A stretch of 64,000 bases of DNA from positions 62,001 to 126,000 of the forward strand of contig NZ_JAJNCT010000014.1 in assembly GCF_021026195.1 (NCBI RefSeq), read 5' to 3'. Origin of the DNA: Comamonas koreensis. Its GTDB lineage: Bacteria > Pseudomonadota > Gammaproteobacteria > Burkholderiales > Burkholderiaceae_C. The notes beneath the pieces were generated by a model, which saw only the letters and a program-made list of their open reading frames with translations, was not told the origin of the DNA and did no database searches. Of the stretch, positions 1 to 7,400 are shown piece by piece. Every line of letters starts with the position of its first letter. Position 1 is the stretch's first letter. The position numbers were made by a program, and so were the translations under genes.

Positions 1-358
1 TGTCGAAATCTGTCGCCAGCCTTTGTACGGCGCCCAGGCCCGTGCCCGGAGTGCTGCCAGTCGAATAGCCATCGCGCATCGCCAAGGGCAGGTCGCCAAT
101 GCCGGGGCCTTCGTCCACCGACAGGATTTCCAGCTCGGGCACATCGCCGCTGCGGCTGGCAATCCAGAGCTGGCCGCGCTGCGCATGCTTGCACAGGTTA
201 TTACCCAGCTCGTTGACCACGATCGCGGCCTGGCCTGCCAGCACCTCGTCAAAGCCCAGGTCGCGGCACAGCGCGGCCACATGGCGCCGCGCTTCGCCCA
301 CGCGGCTGGGCTCGTCTACCGGAAACGCGCTGTGGCAAGTGCCTTGAATTATTTCCAT
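1..358 (-). CDS. RsbX/SpoIIE-like ATP-binding phosphatase, N-terminal part
   Basis: Partial gene that runs off the left edge of the window; only about the first 119 residues are present. They form a GHKL ATPase fold of the anti-sigma/SpoIIE type: an N-box with ELGNN at about residues 50-54, a DEGPGIGD motif at about 85-92, and a glycine-rich GTGLGA motif. In stressosome operons the gene after rsbT commonly fuses such a domain to a PP2C-like phosphatase that resets RsbS and RsbR; that second domain would lie outside the window. The ATG at 358 overlaps the rsbT stop codon, so translation is probably coupled. Confidence 0.75.
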   Translation of the reverse strand, partial: MEIIQGTCHSAFPVDEPSRVGEARRHVAALCRDLGFDEVLAGQAAIVVNELGNNLCKHAQRGQLWIASRSGDVPELEILSVDEGPGIGDLPLAMRDGYSTGSTPGTGLGAVQRLATDFD

Positions 359-765
359 CGGGTCACACTGACGCAGGTGCCAACGCCTACTGTCGATTCC
401 AGCTCAAACTCATGCACCAGGCGCTTGCTGCCCGACAGGCCCAGGCCCATGCCGTTGCCCGAGGTCCAGCCATCCTTGAGCGCCAGGCCCATATCTGGAA
501 TGCCTGGCCCTTGGTCTCTAAACCGCAGGCGCAGCCCTTGCTTGATGCCATCGACCAGCAGCGCCCATTCCATCTCACCGCCGCCGCCATACACCACCGT
601 GTTGCGCGACAGCTCACTGGCGGCTGTGATCATCTTGGTCTGGTCCACCAGCGAGAACTTCAGCTGCACCGCCAGTTTTCGCACCACCTGGCGGCTGGCG
701 ACAATGTCGGCCTCGCTGCGCAACGGGACGGAGCCTTGGGTTTCATTCGACAAGGTCGTCTCCAT
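349..765 (-). CDS. rsbT: RsbT-like serine/threonine kinase (anti-sigma factor family)
   Basis: 138-residue GHKL-fold kinase. Visible motifs are the N-box ELSRNTVVYG at residues 51-60, DQGPGIPD at 84-91 and the ATP-lid glycines TSGNGMGLGL at 101-110. In Bacillus, RsbT phosphorylates RsbS and RsbR in the stressosome and is then released to act on a partner. The ATG at 765 gives a normal family length and overlaps the end of rsbS by 23 bases; the longer start at 798 would lie deep inside rsbS. Gene order rsbR-rsbS-rsbT supports the assignment. The downstream target in this organism is not visible. Confidence 0.85.
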   Translation of the reverse strand: METTLSNETQGSVPLRSEADIVASRQVVRKLAVQLKFSLVDQTKMITAASELSRNTVVYGGGGEMEWALLVDGIKQGLRLRFRDQGPGIPDMGLALKDGWTSGNGMGLGLSGSKRLVHEFELESTVGVGTCVSVTRWK

Positions 766-1120
766 CGGCGGCGGCTGCTTCCAGCAGCGCCATGCCACGG
801 CTCACGTTCAAGGCGGTCTTCACGCCGTCCAGCGACAGGCCCAGCTCCACCAGGGTGATGGCTACTGCCGGCTGCATGCCGACGACGACGGTCGTGGCAT
901 CCAGAATGCGGCCAATGCCAGAGATGGCGGCCAGCATGCGCCCGACAAAAGAGTCAACAATCTCCAGCGCAGAGATATCAATCAGGACGCCATTGGCGCC
1001 CGTCTTGGCGATCTGTTCGGCGAGGTCATCCTGCAGCGCCATGGCGGTCTGGTCTTCCATATCGACCTGGATGGTGACCAACAGGGACCGCCCCATGCGC
1101 AAAATTGGAATGCGATACAT
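743..1120 (-). CDS. rsbS: RsbS-like STAS-domain stressosome scaffold
   Basis: 125 residues, a single STAS domain. The conserved phospho-acceptor serine sits in VDSFVGR (Ser57), matching the serine that RsbT phosphorylates in Bacillus RsbS. Short, soluble, with no membrane segment. It lies between rsbR (11-base gap) and rsbT (overlap), as in known stressosome operons. In that complex RsbS and RsbR form the core that sequesters RsbT. Start ATG 1120 has only a weak ribosome binding site, so a slightly shorter form is possible. Confidence 0.85.
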   Translation of the reverse strand: MYRIPILRMGRSLLVTIQVDMEDQTAMALQDDLAEQIAKTGANGVLIDISALEIVDSFVGRMLAAISGIGRILDATTVVVGMQPAVAITLVELGLSLDGVKTALNVSRGMALLEAAAADGDDLVE

Positions 1121-1131
1121 ACGAGGCCCGC

Positions 1132-1968
1132 TTATTTGGTCTTGGTAAAAACGTAGCCGTTTCGCTTCATCGCCAGCGCCAGTGCATCGGCCAAGGTTGC
1201 CTTGGTGGTGACCGAGTTCAGGTCAATGCCCAGGTGCACAATGGTCTGCGCGATTTGCGGGCGAATGCCGCAAATGATGCAGTCCGCCCCCATCAGGCGT
1301 ATGGCAGTCACCGTCTTGAGTAAGTGCTGCGCCACCAGCGTATCGACCGTGGGCACGCCGGTGATGTCGATGATGGCCAGAGCCGACTCGGTCTCCACAA
1401 TGCGCTGTAGCAAGGATTCCATCACCAGCTGGGTGCGGCTGGAATCCAGGGTGCCGATCATCGGCACCGCCAGTACGCCATCCCAGAGCTTGATCACGGG
1501 TGTCGACAGCTCCAAAAGTTCTTCCTGCTGGCGGCTGATCAACTGCTCGCGGGTGCGCTGGTAGGCGTCCACTGTCCACTGCGCCAGGGCATCGACATAA
1601 AACGATACGCGGCCAATGGCGTCCACCAGTGCATGGCTGTCGGCTGCCAGCTCGCGCTGCAGCGCTTCAAAGATGGGCTGCTTGAGTGCCAGCACAAAGG
1701 CGCTCGTGCTGCCTGCTGTGCTGCCCTGGGCGGCACGCGATGCCGACAGACGCTCCAGCGCCGACTTGACCGGCTGCCAGGCGGCTGAGCCGGAATTCTG
1801 TGCATCAGCCGATTGGATGGCGGGCAAGAACGCAGAGAAAATCTCTGCCGCCTCGCTACGAACTTTGGCCGGCGCATGGGGCCCGCTGGCTGCCAGTACC
1901 CAGTTCTCTACCAGCGAGGATTTTTCGCGCTCCAACACGTCCACCAAAAACTGCTGATTTGTGCTCAC
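1132..1968 (-). CDS. rsbR: RsbR-like stressosome sensor with C-terminal STAS domain
   Basis: 278 residues. The N-terminal part (about 1-150) is a helical sensor region of the RsbR type; the C-terminal part (about 155-270) is a STAS domain with a phosphorylatable threonine in TVDTLVA (Thr210). RsbR proteins share the stressosome core with RsbS and sense the stress signal through the N-terminal domain. I place the start at GTG 1968 because an AAAGGGG ribosome binding site precedes it directly; the upstream in-frame ATG at 2049 would add 27 residues with no such site. It is the first gene of the rsbRST operon. No transmembrane segment is seen, so the sensed signal is probably cytoplasmic. Confidence 0.85.
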   Translation of the reverse strand: MSTNQQFLVDVLEREKSSLVENWVLAASGPHAPAKVRSEAAEIFSAFLPAIQSADAQNSGSAAWQPVKSALERLSASRAAQGSTAGSTSAFVLALKQPIFEALQRELAADSHALVDAIGRVSFYVDALAQWTVDAYQRTREQLISRQQEELLELSTPVIKLWDGVLAVPMIGTLDSSRTQLVMESLLQRIVETESALAIIDITGVPTVDTLVAQHLLKTVTAIRLMGADCIICGIRPQIAQTIVHLGIDLNSVTTKATLADALALAMKRNGYVFTKTK

Positions 1969-2367
1969 GGCATCCCCTTTGCGACTACGACTTACATATT
2001 TACACCTGTAAGAATTATGGTGTAACCCGCTGGAGGCCCAAACGCTCACGCCTCAGATACGCGCATCTCGGCGTATCCGCCTACAAAAATAGGTTTGCTT
2101 ATTCAGAAAATTGATGGGTTACAGATTGTCGGCAGCGCTGCAGGACATTCATCCACAGCTCTATGGAGACACCAATGACTCGCATCTACACATTTGAAAA
2201 TACAAACGCCCCGAGCCGCAGGACTGTTGTCCCGCTTGCCGGGGCGTACTCAGACGGCGTATCGGCGCCGTGAGTGGCAGAAGAAGGCCGATGCTCACAT
2301 TGTTGAGCCGTTCATGCAGGTTAGAACCGGATGGAAAGGGGAAGCATGAACTCGGCAAGAAACTGTG
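1969..2367. other. Intergenic region with a nested hairpin
   Basis: No convincing protein gene. A nested inverted repeat lies at 2208-2245: GCCCCG pairs with CGGGGC, and inside it GGAC-TGTT-GTCC at 2221-2232. It could be a terminator or a small structured RNA. A 32-codon plus-strand reading frame starts at 2175 with GGAG upstream, but nothing else supports it. The rsbR promoter is expected within the right-hand flank of rsbR, but no clear -35/-10 pair was found. Confidence 0.35.
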
Positions 2368-2541
2368 CTAACCCGCTAACTGCTTGGCGTTTTGCAGTGC
2401 GGCCAGGCGACGGTACTTTTCGAAGGTCTTGCTGATGTCCGTGGACACGGCGGGAACATAGCGGTTTTGCTTTTCACCACGCTGCGCGACTAAGGGTCGG
2501 GTTGGCATGGTCAGCATCGGAAATGACGGCTGGTGTTGCAT
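2368..2541 (-). CDS. Small protein of unknown function, 57 residues
   Basis: I do not recognise this protein. It is a 57-codon frame starting at ATG 2541, preceded by an excellent GAAAGGAG ribosome binding site. The product is basic and mostly hydrophilic, beginning MQHQPSFPML, with a helical-looking C-terminal half (FEKYRRLAALQNAKQ). No cysteine and no membrane segment. Its start lies just downstream of the stop of another tiny frame at 2544, suggesting translational coupling. It is one of several very short genes with strong ribosome binding sites in this window. Confidence 0.6.
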   Translation of the reverse strand: MQHQPSFPMLTMPTRPLVAQRGEKQNRYVPAVSTDISKTFEKYRRLAALQNAKQLAG

Positions 2542-2543
2542 GA

Positions 2544-2657
2544 CTAACTCCTTTCTTCGATGGCTCCATGATCGCGCTGCCTCAGGGGAGTTGGTGTAGG
2601 CGTCGTCTGAGGAATGTCAACTGATTTCAGCTGACTGCTTGTAGTGCTTTTGCTCAT
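2544..2657 (-). CDS. Possible 37-residue peptide gene coupled to the 2368-2541 gene
   Basis: Short frame with product MSKSTTSSQLKSVDIPQTTP followed by a Thr/Pro-rich and charged tail. Its last codons contain the GAAAGGAG ribosome binding site of the downstream small gene, and its TAG stop lies two bases before that gene's ATG, an arrangement typical of coupled genes. Its own ribosome binding site is weak, which lowers confidence. The frame is open further upstream to 2801, but that part overlaps the next small gene. Function unknown. Confidence 0.4.
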   Translation of the reverse strand: MSKSTTSSQLKSVDIPQTTPTPTPLRQRDHGAIEERS

Positions 2658-2695
2658 GGCCGCGTCTCGTATCGCAGTCCCATCAGCCGGGAGAA

Positions 2696-2721
2696 GACAT
2701 GCCCGCATCAGCGGGCATGTC
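2696..2721. repeat. Perfect inverted repeat, possible terminator
   Basis: GACATGCCCGC and GCGGGCATGTC (11-base arms) flank the loop ATCA. It lies just downstream of the 52-codon gene at 2746-2904. No T-run follows on either strand, so it may be an attenuating hairpin or protein-binding site instead of an intrinsic terminator. Confidence 0.5.
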
Positions 2722-2745
2722 AGCGGAGCGAGGGGCTCGTGGTGC

Positions 2746-2904
2746 TCAAGGGGGCGACTTCTTTTTGTCTTCAGTGGGTTCGGGATGTTCGATGCTCTCA
2801 TGCTGCTGCTGCTCCGGTGGCAGCTTGAGCTTGTCCTGCATCTGCGTTTCGGTCTCCGGCTTTTCGCCGTTGGGGCTTTGATAGCCTTCCTGTCGGTTGC
2901 TCAT
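2746..2904 (-). CDS. Small hydrophilic, Glu/Gln/Lys-rich protein, 52 residues
   Basis: 52-codon frame from ATG 2904 with a TTGAGGAG ribosome binding site. The product begins MSNRQEGYQSPNGEKPETET, is strongly charged, lacks aromatic residues after Tyr8, and ends KKKSPP; it is predicted disordered by composition. I do not recognise a family. It resembles, in composition only, the other small hydrophilic proteins at 15579-15824, 20381-20488 and 46040-46300. A hairpin follows at 2696-2721. Confidence 0.6.
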   Translation of the reverse strand: MSNRQEGYQSPNGEKPETETQMQDKLKLPPEQQQHESIEHPEPTEDKKKSPP

Positions 2905-4454
2905 GGGGGCTCCTCAAAAGTTAGCGGTGTAGCCTATGATCAGCCACTTGGACAGCTTAAGTACGCGATGAATACGGGTATGTAGTCTTCGTCCCAGAAA
3001 GGCCGTAGTGGGGCATCAGCGATAGCGCCAGAGGCCAGAGGCACCACAGTCCGCCCCCAGGCGCCATTGCGCCGCGTTGGAGGCTGTTTGCACGGGTGAC
3101 TTCGGCGGGTGGCGAACCAGTGCGGGTGGCCGGTGAGGACCAACTGCGTCCCGGCCTCGATAGAGTTGTGCATCGGCGACTTTGCAGCGCTACACCCAAT
3201 ACCTGCAGGGCCCAGAGTCCGGGGTGCCGGGCGTCCAGGACGCCCCCAAGGTGGGGCCGTTGATGGGTTTCTGCAGTCTCGCAGGGGCAAGATGTAGCCG
3301 GCACGGCATCTGGCCGGTTTTCAGACCTTGGAGAAATGCCGATTCAATCAGCCAGCGATGCCGCTGACCGCTGGTGCAGACTAGAGGATGCATGCGGCGT
3401 CTGAGCGCCGTAAAAAAACCAGCAGGCTTGGCGCATTTGCCTGCAACAGTTGATAGCTGAGCCTTGAAAAACACCCATCCGCCATAAGGGCCTGCTGGCG
3501 TACGGCCTTGGCAACACCGTGCCCCCAAGACCATGGCGACCGCTGTTCATCACAAGCACTGGCGCATGCACATATCAGCGCACTTGCCTATTACTGGATG
3601 AGGGTGCGCACGCGCGAGAAAGTGTTGACCCAGACAAGGCGCGTCCTGGCTGATAAGAACCACTGGCTTTACCTGCAGCCGCGCGTGGGAGCGCCAGCTT
3701 GCCGACCGATGGTCTGGACGAGCCGAACCATTGGGCGCAACCAATGGCGGTGTTGCAACAGCATGTTCTCAGTTGTCCCAATGGCAGGGGACCAGGCTGG
3801 ATGCCTGCACCCTAGGGAAGTTGCTGATATGCATGGAGGGAAGTTACATGCAGACGCTTGCCAGGAAACGCTAAGTGCCCCGGCTTTATCGCTCGCTATG
3901 CAGACCGTTCCGGGTGCGCATTGCTGAACGGAAGGGCGGATCAAGCGCGCAGCCATCACGCGGTTCGACACGCGTCATTCCTAGAAATTTCTATTAAATA
4001 AATAGCAATAGAAGACCACCAAAGCATGATCTCTCACGGGTATGGTCGTAGTTAATGCATGGCGCTGAGGTGTTTGCAAATGCCTTGGGTGGAGGATTTA
4101 TTAATAGGCTGCGTCTTTGCCAAGCCAGTCATTTGTTGACCCTGAAATTTATTTATTTGTTGAATGTTTTCATATAAACGATCTTTGCTAATGCTTCGCT
4201 AGTGCCGACCCGTGTGGGGCTGCCATGAGGCGGTAAGGCATACAAACAACAAACTCATACATTGTTATTAATTAATAACTTTCTGGGTTAGAATAATTGA
4301 CAATAGCTATAGAGTATTTATGAATTCACGTTAATAAATATTTTCTATAGAGAGAATTAGGGAGGTGGAATTCCTCCTCGCGGTTTCATTGTCAGTTGTG
4401 TTTAAAAACTCAATCCTTATTTTCTAGGTGCCATATGAATAGCATTATTGAGAA
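2905..4454. other. 1.5-kb region without a convincing gene; AT-rich leader at its right end
   Basis: Several reading frames of 60-140 codons overlap on both strands from 2940 to 3971, but none has a good ribosome binding site, a recognisable motif or consistent codon bias, and the frames contradict each other. This looks like decayed coding DNA, though I cannot name a parent gene; I looked for a transposase and did not find one. From about 3980 to 4440 the sequence becomes clearly A/T-rich, with short hairpins such as GGAGG...CCTCC near 4362-4378. That part is probably the regulatory leader of the large surface protein gene that follows. Confidence 0.4.
4297..4324 (+). promoter_or_regulatory. 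Candidate sigma-70 promoter for the DUF11-repeat protein
   Basis: TTGACA at 4297-4302 and TATGAA at 4319-4324, separated by 16 bases, in an A/T-rich leader. The -35 is perfect and the -10 matches 4 of 6 positions. It would give a leader of roughly 100-120 bases before the gene. Confidence 0.35.
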
Positions 4455-7400
4455 TTGGAGAAAAATATTCTTCAACCGGTGGGGGCTGTGCTACCTCTTT
4501 TGGCATTCGTGTTCTCCGCGCACGCGCAGACATGCGACCTAGGCAGTAATGGCGCTGCGTCGGGTCAGAGTTTTCAACTGCAAGGTGTCAACAGTACTGT
4601 TGGCGTGACGATGAGTGCCGCCTCCACCTACGGGGGAGGCAGCACGTTCACGATACAGAACGTCCAAGGGGTAGCGAGGTCCTTCACCAGCCCTGGCTTC
4701 CTGCGTGCGAACGGGGAGACGGTACTAACCTATACATTTACACCGCCGGTTCCCGCTAACCGAATTGCGTTGCTGGTGTTTGATATCGGAATAGCGCCAG
4801 CGCCTACCTATACGCCGTCGATGACATTGGCGGTGACGGGTGGGGCGAGTCCTGCTAACTTCAGCGGCTCTGCCGTGTCCCAAGGTGCCACTCCGCTCAA
4901 TCCGCTGACCTACACCCCTGCAACCGGTGTATTGGCAAAGACAAATCCCGCATCCAATGTGCGCGAGTCGGGTGCCATTGTTGGGAGCTCGACGAACCTG
5001 GTCTCGACGTTGACATTGAGCACGGCGGGGCTATCAGCTGGCGATACGGTCGGCTATGGGTTGATATCGATTCCGACTTGCGTGACGACCCGCAAAGTCA
5101 GCTTGGGAGGAACTGGCACCTTCACTTTTGCCAACACCAACCTCTCCGATGCCACCAATTCGCTCACTACCACGGCCATCAATGTGCCTGTGACCAGTGC
5201 AACGGCCTTTGTCTCCAACCCATTGGCTGCCGTCAGCATTGCAGAAACGTTGCCCGCCTCGCCTCCCGGATGGCGCCTTGCAGCCGCTTCCTGTACCGAT
5301 GCGAACAGTGCCATCACCGGCAACACAGGTACGTTCGGGACACGGACGGGCGATTCCATTTCGCTGCCGCCAGGTGTGCTCCATCCTCAGGCCAATATCA
5401 CTTGCGAGATGCGCAATTCGCTCTTGCTCGCTGTCGATGACACACAGACCACCCTGATGGAGGTGCCAGTGAGCAGCACTGCCTCTATCTTCGCTAACGA
5501 TACGGGAACAAATATCACCCTGGCAGGGCTTGACGGGTCGGCCTGCACAAGTTTCCCCTGCGTTCGCAATCTCGCGAATGGAACCCTTTCGGTCAGCGCG
5601 ACTGGCAATTACACGTTTTCGCCGGCATCAGGTTTTGCAGGCGTGGTAACGGTTCCCTACCAAATCACCGATGCAGCTGCGTTGACGGCGACCGCAAATA
5701 TCATCATCACCGTCACCCCCACACCCAAGCTGAGCTTGGCCAAATCCAGCAATGGGCCCTGGGCGGTACAGCAGAGCGGGGCGCTCTACAACTTGAGCGT
5801 CAGCAACAATGGCACCGCCGCCACCACGGGCGTGGTCACCGTGCGCGACAGCATGCCAGCAGGTATTACGGCCGTTGCCGGTACCTACGGGGGCTGGAGC
5901 TGTGCGGTCAGCGGCCAGGATGTCACCTGCACCAGCAGTGCCCCTATTGCAGTGGCAGGCGTGTCCACCATCAACCTGCCTGTGACGGTGGGTGCTGCTG
6001 CGGTTCCCAGTGTGGCCAACAGCGCTACCGTGGGCGGCGGTGGCGACCCAGCCAACGGCGGCACGGCCCCTGCGCCAGGCAGCTGTGCGGTGGGTGATGC
6101 CCATTGCTCCAGCAATACCACCGCCGTCAGCCTGCAAGCCAATCTGAGCATCACCAAAACTGCGAGCCCCAACGGTACCTATGTGCCAGGCCAGGCACTC
6201 AACTACCAGATCGTGGTGAGCAATGCCGGCCCGAGCGATGCCAATGGCGCAAGCGTGACCGACAACGTGCCTGCCAATGTGACCGTCAGCTCCTGGAGCT
6301 GCACGCCAGTGGCCAACTGCGGGTCTACCAGCAGCGGCACCGGCAACGCCATCAGCTTGACGGGTGTCAACCTGGCGAGCGGGCAGAGCATCACCATCAG
6401 CGTGAGCGGTGTTGTGCAGCTGAGCGCCACTGGTGACATCGTCAACAGTGCTTCGGTCACGCCACCAGCAGGGGTGGGCTGCAGTGTGCTGCCTTGCGAC
6501 AAGACCAGCTCGACCACCAACACCAACAGCGGCGCACCCGCGCTGCGGATTCAAAAATCTGCCACGCCCGCTGCCTTTGCGGTCGGCCAGCCCGGCACCT
6601 ACTCGATCCTGGTGGGCAACACGGGCACCAGCAGCACCGTGGGCCCCATCACCGTCAATGACACCATGCCCGCCGGTGTGAGCATCAACCTGCCTGTTAC
6701 CGCAACAGGCTGGGATTGCAGTGCCAGCTCGGCCAGCCAACTGGCCTGTACCACCAATGCGGTGCTGCTGCCGGGCTCCAACGCCCCGGTCATCAATGCC
6801 CCGGTCAGCGTGGCCGCCGGCGCGCCAGCGCTGGTCAGCAACAATGCCACCGTATCGGGCGGCGGCGCCAGCTGCACCACCGGCTGCCAAAGTACGGTGA
6901 ACACCAGCGTCAACACGCCCCGGCTGGATGTGGTCAAGACCCTCAGCAGCCCGTTTGTGGTCGGCGTTGCCAGCCAGTATGTGATCACGGCCACCAACAA
7001 CGGCCAGGCACCCACCTTGGCCGGCACCATCACCGACGAAATCCCGGCCGGCTTGGCCATCGGTGCCTTGCCTGCAGCCTGCGCGGCCACAGGCCAGACA
7101 GTGACTTGCCAGGTACCTGCTGGCATTGCCACCGGAGGCGCGGTGAGCTTCACCATTCCCGTGACGCCCCAGCCCAGCGCCATTGGCCAAAGCCTGGTCA
7201 ACACCGCGCAGGCCGATGCCAACACCGGCGACCCCAGCTGCCCGGCTGAGGCCCACTGCAGTGGCACCACCGACAACCCCGTCACCGCCCCGCAGCTGAG
7301 CTTGACCAAGCAAAGCTCCGTCGGTGCCTTCACCGTCGGTGTGCCTGCCCAGTACGTGCTGACCTTGAGCAACACCGGCACGGCCGCCACCACAGAGGCC

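Noticed and set aside
23..1156. Plus-strand frame of 377 codons opposite the rsb genes
   Set aside because: The minus-strand frames have clear STAS and kinase motifs; the plus frame has none.
2940..3971. Possible transposase remnant
   Set aside because: No DDE motif, terminal inverted repeats or target duplication could be seen; no frame reads like a known transposase.
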